64,000 bases of DNA, from NCBI GenBank assembly GCA_902778135.1, contig CACYWP010000003.1:62001-126000 (forward strand), in the 5' to 3' direction. The stretch comes from an uncultured Coriobacteriaceae bacterium. Lineage in GTDB: Bacteria > Actinomycetota > Coriobacteriia > Coriobacteriales > Atopobiaceae. The first letter of the stretch is position 1. Each line of letters opens with the position of its first letter. The translations under genes and the position numbers were made by a program. The notes beneath the pieces are model-generated. The model ran no database searches and was not told where the DNA came from. It saw only the letters and a program-made list of their open reading frames with translations. Below are positions 9,128-16,769 of this stretch, piece by piece.

Positions 9128-10254
9128 TACGCCTCACCGCCTTCCGCGTGTGCCTTGGCCTCGGCGGCAAGCTCCGCCTCGACCTCGCGCGTGATGTCGT
9201 CGACGATGCCCGCTGGCGTTGCCCTGCGGGCGGCCTCGGCCCTCTCGGCTTCCCTTGCCGCCTCCGCGGCTGCAAGGTCGGCCTCCATCTGGGCCTTGAC
9301 GTTCATCCAGCAGGACGCCTTGTGGATGCCGCCCACGGGCATGTTCTCGGGCGCCTTGTGGATGCAGATCTTCATCGCCGCGTCGCAGCGCGGGGCGAAC
9401 GGGCAGCCCTCGGGCAGGTTGAGCAGGTCGATGGGCGTGCCGGTGATGGGCTGGAGCTTCTGGCCGCGGCTTCCCGTGGTGGGGATGGAGCGCAGCAGGC
9501 CCTTGGTGTACTCGTGCTTGGGGTTGTAGAAGATGTCCTCGGCGGTGCCGCGCTCGCAGTAGCTGCCGGCATACATGACCACGATCTCGTCGCAGAGCTG
9601 GGCCACGACGCCCAGGTCGTGCGTGATCATGATGATGGCCATGCCCATCTCCTTCTGGAGCTTCTGCATGAGCTCGAGGATCTGGGCCTGGATGGTCACG
9701 TCGAGTGCCGTGGTGGGCTCGTCGGCCACGAGGATGTCGGGTTCGCAGGCCAGCGCCATGGCGATCATGATGCGCTGGCGCATGCCGCCGGAGAACTCGA
9801 AGGGATACTGCTTCATGCGCTTCTCGGGGTCGTTGATGTTGACCAGGCGAAGCATCTCGACGGCGCGCTCCCACGCCTGCTGGCGATTGCGGCTGGTGTG
9901 CAGCGTGATGGCCTCGATCAGCTGATGGCCGATCGTGTAGGTGGGGTTGAGCGAGGTCATCGGGTCCTGGAAGATGATCGAGATCTTGTTGCCGCGGACG
10001 TCGCGCATGACCTTCTCGCCCGCACCGACGAGCTCCTGCCCGTCGAGCTTGACCGAGCCGGAGACGATCTTTCCCGCCGGCGCCAGGATCTGCATGATCG
10101 AGTAGACCGTGACGGACTTGCCGGATCCCGACTCGCCAACGATGCCGAGCGTCTGTCCACGGTCGAGGTTGAAGGAGACGCCGTTGACGGCCTTCACTTC
10201 GCCTGCGTCGGTGAAGAACGACGTATGCAGGTCTTTGACTTCGAGCAATGCCAT
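9127..10254 (-). CDS. oppD: Oligopeptide ABC transporter ATPase OppD (system 2)
   Basis: 375-residue ATPase. Walker A GESGSGKS is at residues 40-47, the signature is FSGGMRQR, Walker [13 protein letters not shown], and the family's cysteine tail is CPFAPRC. After the conserved tail there is an extra charged, Ala/Glu-rich segment of about 45 residues (from about 331) that likely forms a helix and is absent from OppD1. The ATG is preceded by AGGAGGAGCT. It sits 17 bp after oppC2. Confidence 0.92.
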   Translation of the reverse strand: MALLEVKDLHTSFFTDAGEVKAVNGVSFNLDRGQTLGIVGESGSGKSVTVYSIMQILAPAGKIVSGSVKLDGQELVGAGEKVMRDVRGNKISIIFQDPMTSLNPTYTIGHQLIEAITLHTSRNRQQAWERAVEMLRLVNINDPEKRMKQYPFEFSGGMRQRIMIAMALACEPDILVADEPTTALDVTIQAQILELMQKLQKEMGMAIIMITHDLGVVAQLCDEIVVMYAGSYCERGTAEDIFYNPKHEYTKGLLRSIPTTGSRGQKLQPITGTPIDLLNLPEGCPFAPRCDAAMKICIHKAPENMPVGGIHKASCWMNVKAQMEADLAAAEAAREAERAEAARRATPAGIVDDITREVEAELAAEAKAHAEGGEA

Positions 10255-10270
10255 GGTGAGCTCCTCCTTC

Positions 10271-11329
10271 CTACTGGTTCAGCTTGGGGTCGAACGCATC
10301 GCGCAGGCCGTCGCCAAAGAGGTTGAGGCCCAGGACGATGAGCGAGATGACGATGGCGGGGATCACCAGGCGGTACGAGTAGCTGGTGATGCCGTTGAGC
10401 GCCTCGGACGCGAGCGAGCCGAGCGACGGCATGGGGGCGTTGACGCCCAGGCCGAGGAACGACAGGAAGCTCTCCGTGAAGATGGCCGAGGGGATCTGCA
10501 GGGCGGTCGAGATGATGATCACCGAGATGCAGTTGGGGATGAGGTGGGTCTTGATGATCCAGCCCGCCTTGGCGCCCGTCGACTCGGCGGCCAGCACGTA
10601 CTCCTGCTCGCGCAGCGACAGGATCTGGCCGCGGATGAGGCGGGCCATGGAGCACCAGTACAGCAGGGCGAAGATGATGAAGAGCGAGATGATGTTGGAG
10701 CCGATGGCCTGCAGCACCGTGCCCTCGAGCACGGGTCCCAGGGTCTCGCGCATCACCGACGCCAGAAGAATGACCATGAGCATGTCGGGCAGCGAGTAGA
10801 TGACGTCGACGATTCTCATGATGACCATGTCGACCCTGCCGCCCATGAAGCCCGCGACGGAGCCCAGGGTCATGCCCACGACGAGGACGATGATGGAGGC
10901 GAAGAAGCCGACGGCCAGCGAGATGCGCGTGCCGTAGACGATACGGATGAAGTAGTCGCGACCGTGGTCGTCCGTGCCGAAGATGTGCGGGAAGACCGTC
11001 TCGCCGCGCTCCTTGGCGGCAAGCTCGGTGGTGGAGTACTCCATCGGCGCGAGGTTGTTGAACGAGGGGTCGACCGGATGGCCAGGCTGGACGCCAAGCT
11101 GCGTCTTGTACGAGTACGGCCACACCATCGGGAGGAAGATCGACGAGAGCGTGATGAGAATGATGACGATCATGCTCACGAAGGCGACCTTGTTCTTGAA
11201 GAGGCGACGGCAGCCGTCACGGAAGAACGTCGAAGACGGGCGCATCTGCACCATGTACGCCTTCTCCTCCTCCGATGCGGGGAGGAAGTCGTCCATGTCG
11301 ACCTGCATGCTGAGGGGACTTGTTGCCAT
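10271..11329 (-). CDS. oppC: Oligopeptide ABC transporter permease OppC (system 2)
   Basis: 352-residue permease. It carries a long N-terminal cytoplasmic segment of about 45 residues before the first span, the GTDDHGRDYF motif characteristic of DppC/OppC, and an EAA loop (ARLIRGQILSLREQEYVLAA). The ATG at 11329 (MATSPL) was chosen over an upstream GTG because GGGAGG lies 8 bp before it. It follows oppB2 by 13 bp in the same operon. Confidence 0.9.
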   Translation of the reverse strand: MATSPLSMQVDMDDFLPASEEEKAYMVQMRPSSTFFRDGCRRLFKNKVAFVSMIVIILITLSSIFLPMVWPYSYKTQLGVQPGHPVDPSFNNLAPMEYSTTELAAKERGETVFPHIFGTDDHGRDYFIRIVYGTRISLAVGFFASIIVLVVGMTLGSVAGFMGGRVDMVIMRIVDVIYSLPDMLMVILLASVMRETLGPVLEGTVLQAIGSNIISLFIIFALLYWCSMARLIRGQILSLREQEYVLAAESTGAKAGWIIKTHLIPNCISVIIISTALQIPSAIFTESFLSFLGLGVNAPMPSLGSLASEALNGITSYSYRLVIPAIVISLIVLGLNLFGDGLRDAFDPKLNQ

Positions 11330-11342
11330 GATCTGCACCTCC

Positions 11343-12269
11343 CTACTCTAGGTTGATTCGTGGGTCGACGATCTTGTACATGATGTCGGACACCAGGTTC
11401 ATGATGACGATGAGCGAGGCAAGGACGATGGTCGTGCCCATGATGAGGGTGTAGTCGCGACCGGTGATGGAGTTCACGAAGTAGCGACCGATGCCCGGGA
11501 CCGCAAAGATCTGCTCGACCACGAGCGAGCCGGTGACGATGTAGGCGAGCTCGGGGCCGAAGTAGGTGATGACCGGGATGAGGGAGTTCTTGAGCGCGTG
11601 GTGCACGATGACGTTGCGCTCCGAGACGCCCTTGGCCTTGGCGGTGCGGATGTAGTCCTGGCCGAGCACGTCGAGCATCGACGAGCGCGTGAGGCGCGTG
11701 ATGTAGGACATGGGATAGAGCGACAGCGTGATGATGGGCAGGATGAGGCCGTTCTTCGCGGCACCGTTGGCGGGCAGCCAGCCCAGCTTGATGCTGAATA
11801 GGATCAGCAGCAGCGATCCCATGATGAAGCTGGGCATCGAGACGAACGCCGTCGTCATCACCATGATGGCCCGGTCGAACAGGGTGTTGCGCCTGAGCGC
11901 CGCCACCGAGCCGAACACGATGCCAAAGAAGGTCGCGATGATCAGCGCGATGATGCCGATCTTGGCCGAGGTCTTCATGCCGTCAGCGATGATGTCGGTG
12001 ACCATGCGGCCGCGTTGCTTGATGGAGGGGCCGAAGTTGCCGTGCGCGGCATCGACGAGGTACGTGGTGTACTGCTCGAAGAGCGGCTTGTCGAGGCCAT
12101 ACTTGGCATTGAGTGCCGCCTGGGCCTCGGCGGAGATGGCCTTCTCCCTGGTGAACGGTCCGCCCGGGACCGCATGCATTACGAAGAACGTGATGGTTAT
12201 GACGGCCCACAGGGTAAACACCGCCATAACGATGCGCTTCAGAATGTACGCGAGCGTTTTTGAATCCAT
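11343..12269 (-). CDS. oppB: Oligopeptide ABC transporter permease OppB (system 2)
   Basis: 308-residue permease and first gene of oppBCDF system 2. It has the N-terminal hydrophobic helix with the family pattern leading to a VPGGPF motif, several spans and the EAA loop (GQDYIRTAKAKGVSERNV). Start ATG with an AGGGTG site. The gap to the secG terminator hairpin is only about 37 bp, so its promoter either overlaps that hairpin or transcription reads through from secG. Confidence 0.92.
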   Translation of the reverse strand: MDSKTLAYILKRIVMAVFTLWAVITITFFVMHAVPGGPFTREKAISAEAQAALNAKYGLDKPLFEQYTTYLVDAAHGNFGPSIKQRGRMVTDIIADGMKTSAKIGIIALIIATFFGIVFGSVAALRRNTLFDRAIMVMTTAFVSMPSFIMGSLLLILFSIKLGWLPANGAAKNGLILPIITLSLYPMSYITRLTRSSMLDVLGQDYIRTAKAKGVSERNVIVHHALKNSLIPVITYFGPELAYIVTGSLVVEQIFAVPGIGRYFVNSITGRDYTLIMGTTIVLASLIVIMNLVSDIMYKIVDPRINLE

Positions 12270-12305
12270 TGCGTCACCCTATTCTTTTTGCCAACAGAAA
12301 CATGA

Positions 12306-12335
12306 AGGCCATCTTGCCCTGCGGCAGGATGGCCT
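12306..12335 (-). terminator. Hairpin between secG and oppB2
   Basis: A 13-bp stem, AGGCCATCTTGCC pairing with GGCAGGATGGCCT (one G-T pair), lies 18 bp after the secG stop. On the minus strand it is followed by TCATGTTTCTGTT, a loose U-rich run. Probable terminator or attenuator. Confidence 0.6.
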
Positions 12336-12352
12336 CCCAAACAAAACCCACG

Positions 12353-12601
12353 TTAGATGGTGCCCAGCGGGAAGGTCAGGCACATGACGCAGATGCTGAT
12401 GCCGAAGATGACCGCAGTGATGACGGTCAGACGGTCGAGGTTCTTCTCCATGATGCCCGAGCCGGCAGCGGAGTTGTACATGGTGGAGGCGATCATGTCG
12501 GAGACGCCGGTGCCCTTGCCGGAGTGCATGAGGATGAGCAGGATGGTTGCGACGCCAGAGACGAACATGAGCAGAAGAAGGATGAGATTGAGCGGACCCA
12601 C
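12353..12601 (-). CDS. secG: Preprotein translocase subunit SecG
   Basis: 82-residue membrane protein with two hydrophobic helices (about residues 4-24 and 58-78) joined by a short loop (MHSGKGTGVSDM). This two-helix layout with a Gly-rich loop is the SecG pattern, and the size fits. SecG joins SecYE in the protein-export channel. The start is a GTG with AAGGAG 8 bp before it; conserved sequence begins there and the upstream in-frame extension crosses a repeat region, so it is not coding. It is a single gene with a hairpin after it. Confidence 0.85.
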   Translation of the reverse strand: MGPLNLILLLLMFVSGVATILLILMHSGKGTGVSDMIASTMYNSAAGSGIMEKNLDRLTVITAVIFGISICVMCLTFPLGTI

Positions 12602-12643
12602 TGATGGACTCCTTGCGCTGTGAAGATACAGATACAGCGGTAA

Positions 12644-12674
12644 ACCATAGCACAAACCGCCGGGTAAGGGACAA
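12644..12674 (-). promoter_or_regulatory. Candidate promoter of secG
   Basis: On the minus strand TTGTCC (12669-12674) and TATGGT (12644-12649) are 19 bp apart; TG one base before TATGGT makes an extended -10. It lies about 45 bp upstream of the GTG start. Confidence 0.4.
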
Positions 12675-12740
12675 GGTGAGAAGTGATATTGCAATACCGT
12701 TACCGTCTTGGCATGAAGAAGCAGCGGTTTTGCCCCCAGC

Positions 12741-12762
12741 GTTCGACCATCTGGGACGGTTC
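12741..12762. repeat. Dispersed GGGACGGTTC-type repeat, copy near secG
   Basis: GTTCGACCATCTGGGACGGT is followed by TC. The same sequence with two changes recurs at 57522-57543. The GGGACGGTTC core also appears in the palindromes at 23332-23380 and, as GGGGACAGT with its complement, at 52944-52998, so this looks like one family of extragenic repeats. Confidence 0.5.
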
Positions 12763-12790
12763 TCCACGGTCGAAAACCTATCCCTTGCCG

Positions 12791-12895
12791 CCGGCCTGTC
12801 GCGACCTCGCGGTTCGAATCCCCGCACGCCTGGCGCAAAAGGAAGGCGCCCCATCGCTGGGGCGCCGGTTTCACATGGTGGAGATGAAGGGATTC
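12791..12895. repeat. Copy 1 of duplicated tRNA-Ala 3' end plus terminator
   Basis: About 105 bp closely matching 12953-13055, offset by 161-162 bp. It contains a palindrome half (CCGGCCTGTCGCG), a plus-strand T-arm-like GGTTCGAATCC, the hairpin GGCGCCCC/GGGGCGCC, and the last about 20 nt of tRNA-Ala including its CCA end. The match stops inside the tRNA T-arm. Confidence 0.75.
12835..12866 (-). terminator. Duplicated terminator hairpin (copy 1)
   Basis: GGCGCCCC (12845-12852) pairs with GGGGCGCC (12859-12866) over a 6-nt loop. On the minus strand it is followed by TTCCTTTTGCG. It is a second copy of the tRNA-Ala terminator. Confidence 0.6.
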
Positions 12896-12952
12896 CCGCG
12901 CCGCCTGCGGCGGCGCTCGTGGGGTTCGCTGCGCTCACCCCGCGACAGGCCA

Positions 12953-13055
12953 CCGGCCTGTCGCGACCTCGCGGTTCGAATCCCCGCACGCCCGCTCAAA
13001 AGTGAAGCGCCCCATCGCTGGGGCGCCGGTTTCACATGGTGGAGATGAAGGGATT
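12953..13055. repeat. Copy 2 of the duplication, overlapping the intact tRNA-Ala
   Basis: Second unit of the imperfect tandem duplication. It is fused to the intact tRNA gene, so this copy is probably the original. Just upstream, CGCGACAGGCC and GGCCTGTCGCG form an 11-bp hairpin across the unit boundary (12941-12965). Confidence 0.75.
12998..13027 (-). terminator. Terminator of tRNA-Ala
   Basis: GCGCCCC (13007-13013) pairs with GGGGCGC (13020-13026). On the minus strand it is followed by TTCACTTTTGAG. It lies about 10 bp after the tRNA CCA end. Confidence 0.75.
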
Positions 13056-13112
13056 CGAACCCTCGGCCTCTGCCTTGCGAAGGCAGCGCTCTCCCAACTG
13101 AGCTACATCCCC
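13037..13112 (-). tRNA. tRNA-Ala (anticodon CGC)
   Basis: 76-nt gene including an encoded CCA end. The acceptor stem GGGGATG pairs with CATCTCC (one G-T pair), the D-arm is GCTC..GAGC, the anticodon stem CTGCC/GGCAG encloses the loop TTCGCAA (anticodon CGC, reads GCG), and the T-loop is TTCGAAT. All arms fold normally. It has its own promoter upstream and a terminator directly after it. Confidence 0.95.
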
Positions 13113-13129
13113 GTTTGAATGCAAAAGAC

Positions 13130-13158
13130 ATTGTGGCGATTCTCGCGGCTTCTGTCAA
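13130..13158 (-). promoter_or_regulatory. Promoter of tRNA-Ala
   Basis: On the minus strand TTGACA (13153-13158), a 17-bp spacer and CACAAT (13130-13135) lie 17 bp before the mature tRNA 5' end. The -35 is consensus, and the spacing to the tRNA is typical of stable RNA genes. Confidence 0.75.
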
Positions 13159-13174
13159 CTGGGAGATCGTGCAC

Positions 13175-14299
13175 CTACACGGGAATCACGCGCAGCTCAT
13201 GAGAAGCAGCCGTGAACGGCTCGTAGCCGCGCTCGCTCACCACGCCACAGTCCTCAAGGCGGATGCCGAACTTGCCCGGCAGGTAGATGCCCGGCTCGAT
13301 GGTCACTACCGATCCGGCAGGCACCGGCTTGTTCCACCCTCGACCGAAGCCGGGACGCTCGTGGATCTCGATGCCAACGCCATGCCCGAGCCCGTGCCCA
13401 TAGTAGTCCCCATAGCCGGCCTCGCTGATGACCCGTACCGACAGGTCGTGGATGTCCGAACCGATGACATCCGGCGCAACCGCGTCCGCGCAGGCCTCGT
13501 GCGCCTGGCGCACCACCTCGTACACCTTCATCTGTTCGTCCGAAGGCTGGCCCAGGCATACCGTGCGGGTCATGTCCGCATGATAGTCATGGTAGAGCGC
13601 CCCGTAATCCATGACGATGAGGTCGCCTGCGCACACCTTGCGCTCTCCCGGCCGCGCGTGGGGGTTCGCCCCGTTGGGCCCGGAGGCGATGATGGTGTCA
13701 AACGAAAGGCCGTCCGCACCATGAGAGAGCATGTAGTTCTCCAGCTCGGCGCGTATCTGCTGCTCGGTCATTCCAACTTTGATATATCCACAGATGTGCT
13801 CGAAGGACTCGTCGGTGATGCGCTGCGCCTCGCGCAACAGCTCCAGCTCGGCTTCGTCCTTCACCATGCGCAGGTCGCAGATGTCCCCATGCAGACGCGG
13901 CAGCGCGGGAGCGATGGAAGCCTGCCCGAACTCGTGGCGCAGTGCGTCATAGAAGGCCAGGTCGCACGTGTCCTCGATGGCAACCACGCGCGCCCGTGCC
14001 TCTGCGACACGGCAAGCCGCCCAGGCCGCCGGTGCCACCACCTCCATGTCCAGCTGCCAGGGAGTGTCATCTCCCAGATGCTCGACGAAACTGTTGAAGT
14101 AGCGCGAATCGGTGTGCAGCCAGAGCCCCTCGGGCGTGACGAGAGCGGTGTGGGCGACCTCGTCGTCGAAGACGCCCTCGGCACCAGTCAGCCAGCGGAG
14201 GTCGGGGTTGTTGCGCAGGATGACGGCGTCGTAGCCGCGCTGCTCCATGAGGGCACGGAGACGGGAGACACGGCCGGCACAGGCAACGTTGTCAGACAT
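13175..14299 (-). CDS. M24 family metallopeptidase (Xaa-Pro aminopeptidase-like)
   Basis: 374-residue cytoplasmic peptidase that removes N-terminal residues next to proline. The N-terminal creatinase-like domain (about 1-130) is followed by the pita-bread domain with metal ligands visible in MDYGALYHDYHADMTR, GHGLGHGVGIEIHE, TIEPGIY and RLED. Length is usual for PepQ/YpdF-type enzymes. Start ATG with AAGGAG 5 bp upstream; a longer in-frame start at 14371 lacks a ribosome site. It lies alone between tRNA-Ala and repeat element A. Uptake of peptides by the nearby Opp systems would supply its substrates. Confidence 0.9.
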   Translation of the reverse strand: MSDNVACAGRVSRLRALMEQRGYDAVILRNNPDLRWLTGAEGVFDDEVAHTALVTPEGLWLHTDSRYFNSFVEHLGDDTPWQLDMEVVAPAAWAACRVAEARARVVAIEDTCDLAFYDALRHEFGQASIAPALPRLHGDICDLRMVKDEAELELLREAQRITDESFEHICGYIKVGMTEQQIRAELENYMLSHGADGLSFDTIIASGPNGANPHARPGERKVCAGDLIVMDYGALYHDYHADMTRTVCLGQPSDEQMKVYEVVRQAHEACADAVAPDVIGSDIHDLSVRVISEAGYGDYYGHGLGHGVGIEIHERPGFGRGWNKPVPAGSVVTIEPGIYLPGKFGIRLEDCGVVSERGYEPFTAASHELRVIPV

Positions 14300-14430
14300 G
14301 GGCACTCCTTGATTGTTTGATGCGGATAACCTATGCACTGTACCACGTGGGGCTTGCGGCCGTGTCGCCAAAACCCTGCGCTACGGTCCGTCAGGCATCG
14401 ACGCGACCGTCGTCCCGTAAGGGTGGCCAC

Positions 14431-14591
14431 GTTGTCTGCGTTTATCAGAACGCCCGTCTCTCGCCTACGCAAACAAGGCCGTATTCTGCGCAAGCAAAAG
14501 CGCAAACAACAAAAACCGCAGCCCCGGAGCCTATCAAAGCGCAGACAAAAGCGCTTTTCGATCCTCCAAGGCTGCGGATTGCGCAGACAAC
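14431..14591 (+). repeat. Five-box intergenic element, copy A
   Basis: 161-bp element in the 309-bp gap between aroB and the peptidase gene, which holds no other gene. Boxes: GTTGTCTGCG at 14431, GTATTCTGCG at 14481, then in the other orientation CGCAAACAAC at 14501, CGCAGACAAA at 14540 and CGCAGACAAC at 14582. Start-to-start spacing is 50, 20, 39 and 42 bp. An extra box, CGCAAACAAG, lies at 14468, a position also occupied by related sequence in copies B and D. AAAGCGC/GCGCTTT around box 4 can form a small hairpin that may end the aroB operon. See copies at 28917, 37562 and 47033. Confidence 0.85.
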
Positions 14592-14608
14592 TCGTCCGAC
14601 CCGCTCCC

Positions 14609-15715
14609 CTACTCGGCGCGTGACGCACACCACGCGGCGACGTGCTCGGCGATGCGCTCGTCCGAGACCGCGGCCAGGCGCACGCGGCCCAGCTGTCGGG
14701 GCAACCCCATCAGGAAGCGGTTCGAGCGCTCGAAACGCACGTCGCGCACCGCAGCTATCAGGGCATCCGGGTCGAGGCTGGTCGAAACCATGGGCAGCTC
14801 GAGGCTGTCCAGCAGCTCGTCCTGCGCCAGCACGTCATCGACTTCCAGCAGGCCCTCGCCACAGGCAAGACGTGCCTGGAATCGCAGGGCCTCGGCACGT
14901 GCGGTCGAGGGTGCCACGTCCGCGACCAGCCTCTGCAGCGCACCGGCAAAGGCCTCCCCATAGCTCAGGGACTGTCGGGTTGCCAGCGCGGTCGACGAGA
15001 GCATCTTCCCGCGCAGCTTCACGGTGTCCTGCAACTGGTCGAAGAGCACCTCTCGATTTCCCGCACAGATGTCCTCGGTGCGGTCCCACAGCCGCGAGAA
15101 TGCAGCCTCGGAGTCGCACATGGCCGTCACAACCATCAGCACGCGAGCCATCATCGCATCTTCCGTGGGCTGGTCCGCGAGGGCGACGTCCGCGTCGAAC
15201 AGCACATGCTTGACGCTTGGCCGCACCTGCAGCAGGCGCGAGCGCGAACCGACGTCGATGCCCCGGGGGGACACCGCGGCCTCCACCAGGGCGGTCTGAC
15301 CCGTGGGCACCATCACCAGCGGCGTGCCGCCGCACCACTGCGAACAGGCATACGACGCCAGCGAGCATACGTCCACGTCACCCACGGCAACGACCAGGTC
15401 ATCGGCCGTGATGAGGGTCTCCCCCAGGTCGCAGAGGAGCCGGCTGGCAGACGCCACCGTGCGCGCGGCAGGCCCCGACGGCACGTCGACGCGCTCGCTC
15501 GTGTATCCGGCATCGCTCAGGTGGCGACGCAGCAGCTCCACCACGTCCTCGCCGACGCCGGAACCCACCACCAGCGCGCTGGCACGGGGCCGTCCCACGG
15601 CACCCTTCAGCACCGCCGTGCATTCGTCGAGAACGCCGGTGCCCAGACGGACGTCGCACGACCCTCCGGGAAGCGATACCCACTGGCGGGCACGAACCGC
15701 TGGCTTGTCGCTCAC
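14609..15715 (-). CDS. 3-dehydroquinate synthase-like protein lacking the usual active-site motifs
   Basis: 368-residue AroB-family protein directly after aroK. Overall layout matches dehydroquinate synthase, but key motifs are lost. The NAD-loop GGGxxxD region reads AVGDVD (110-115), the GGKTGVN lysine segment is replaced around residues 147-157 (AAVSPRGIDVG), the zinc-ligand glutamate in the usual AEVIK motif aligns with R191 (ARVLM), and the LNxGHTxGHA histidine motif reads LSYGEAFAGA (250-259). The protein is therefore unlikely to bind zinc or catalyse the normal reaction. Start taken at the GTG that overlaps the aroK stop (GTGA) with an upstream GAGAGGGG; a GTG 18 bp upstream is possible. 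The intact frame and operon position suggest it is still used. Confidence 0.75.
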   Translation of the reverse strand: MSDKPAVRARQWVSLPGGSCDVRLGTGVLDECTAVLKGAVGRPRASALVVGSGVGEDVVELLRRHLSDAGYTSERVDVPSGPAARTVASASRLLCDLGETLITADDLVVAVGDVDVCSLASYACSQWCGGTPLVMVPTGQTALVEAAVSPRGIDVGSRSRLLQVRPSVKHVLFDADVALADQPTEDAMMARVLMVVTAMCDSEAAFSRLWDRTEDICAGNREVLFDQLQDTVKLRGKMLSSTALATRQSLSYGEAFAGALQRLVADVAPSTARAEALRFQARLACGEGLLEVDDVLAQDELLDSLELPMVSTSLDPDALIAAVRDVRFERSNRFLMGLPRQLGRVRLAAVSDERIAEHVAAWCASRAE

Positions 15716-16263
15716 AGCAGCCCCCTCTCCCACAGCAGGTTGCCCGCCTCTGCGGCGACCTGCTCGAAGTCCTTGTTCCTGATGTCTATGGTGATGTCCG
15801 CCTCGCGCTGGTAGAGCGGGCGACGATGCGCGTAGAGCGCGGCGGTCTGCTCCGTCGTGCCCAGGTCGGGGCGACGCTCGGGGTGCTGAATCTGACGGAG
15901 CGAGTCCTCGAGGCTGCCATCGAGATAGACGATGGTGCCCATCTCATGCATCAGCTTGCAGCACTGCTGCCGCTCGACGATGCCGCCACCACAGCTGACC
16001 AGCAGGGACTTGCGCTTGGACAGCTCGTGGAGGGCACGCTCCTCCCCCAGCCGGAACGCCTCCTCGCCGTCCTGCTCGAAGATGTCGTTGACCGACTTGC
16101 AGACCAGGCGCTCGACCAGGCGGTCGGTGTCGATGTAGGCGCGGTGGAACAGGCGACCGAGGTTGCGCGCCAGCGTCGACTTGCCCGCACCGAGAAAGCC
16201 CACGAAGAAGACGTGGTCACAGCCTTCGTGCACGACGTAGCCCCGTGGTGCCACCGCACTCAC
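15712..16263 (-). CDS. aroK: Shikimate kinase
   Basis: 183-residue enzyme phosphorylating shikimate in aromatic amino-acid synthesis. P-loop GFLGAGKS is at residues 22-29, the substrate-binding DTD motif at about 45-47, the SCGGGI shikimate-binding motif at about 90, and the lid arginines in HPERRPDL. The GTG start overlaps the yqeG stop (GTGA), and its own stop overlaps the aroB-like start in the same way. This makes a tightly coupled chain of genes. Confidence 0.92.
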   Translation of the reverse strand: MSAVAPRGYVVHEGCDHVFFVGFLGAGKSTLARNLGRLFHRAYIDTDRLVERLVCKSVNDIFEQDGEEAFRLGEERALHELSKRKSLLVSCGGGIVERQQCCKLMHEMGTIVYLDGSLEDSLRQIQHPERRPDLGTTEQTAALYAHRRPLYQREADITIDIRNKDFEQVAAEAGNLLWERGLL

Positions 16264-16760
16264 TCGCCCTCGAAGGTACGTCCGTGCAAGATCATCCTCT
16301 CACCGATGCGCATGATGTGGGTATACCAGAGGTCGGTGGTCGACTGGGGCCGCACGAGGATCGTGCGCACGCCCGCCAGGTTTCCGGCGACGACGTCGGT
16401 GTAGACCTGGTCGCCTATCAGGATGGCCTCGTCGGCGGACACGCCCATCTTTGACAGCGCCTTGCTCACCGCGAACGGGAACGGCTTCATGGCGTGATGC
16501 ACCACGTCGCTCTCGAGCTCGCGGGCCGACCGCTCGACCTGCGCCGAGTGGAAGTTGTTCGACACGACGCAGGTGGTCATGCCAGCGGCGTGCACGCGCT
16601 CGATCCAGTCGAGCACCTGCGGTGGCGCGACCTTCGCGTCACGCGGCACGCAGGTGTTGTCGCGGTCCATCAGCACGCACCGGATGCCCTGGTCCTGCAG
16701 CCAGTCGACATCCACCATCTCGATGGAGGCCAGGTATCTCGTCGCAGTGAACAGTCCCAT
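16260..16760 (-). CDS. yqeG: YqeG family HAD-IIIA phosphatase
   Basis: 166-residue HAD hydrolase. Motif I is MDRDNT (DxDxT, around residue 31-36), motif II SNN, and motif III/IV IGDQVYTDVVAGNLAG. The length and the ending match YqeG, which in low-GC Gram-positives sits beside aro or ribosome-assembly genes. The physiological substrate is not known. The start follows mltG by 9 bp and its stop overlaps aroK. Confidence 0.88.
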   Translation of the reverse strand: MGLFTATRYLASIEMVDVDWLQDQGIRCVLMDRDNTCVPRDAKVAPPQVLDWIERVHAAGMTTCVVSNNFHSAQVERSARELESDVVHHAMKPFPFAVSKALSKMGVSADEAILIGDQVYTDVVAGNLAGVRTILVRPQSTTDLWYTHIMRIGERMILHGRTFEGE

Positions 16761-16769
16761 CGCAGCGTC

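Noticed and set aside
12279-13158. Several reading frames across the secG/tRNA repeat region
   Set aside because: They read through tRNA antisense and hairpin repeats, giving Arg/Ala/Pro-rich products with no ribosome sites; the duplicated DNA explains their similarity.
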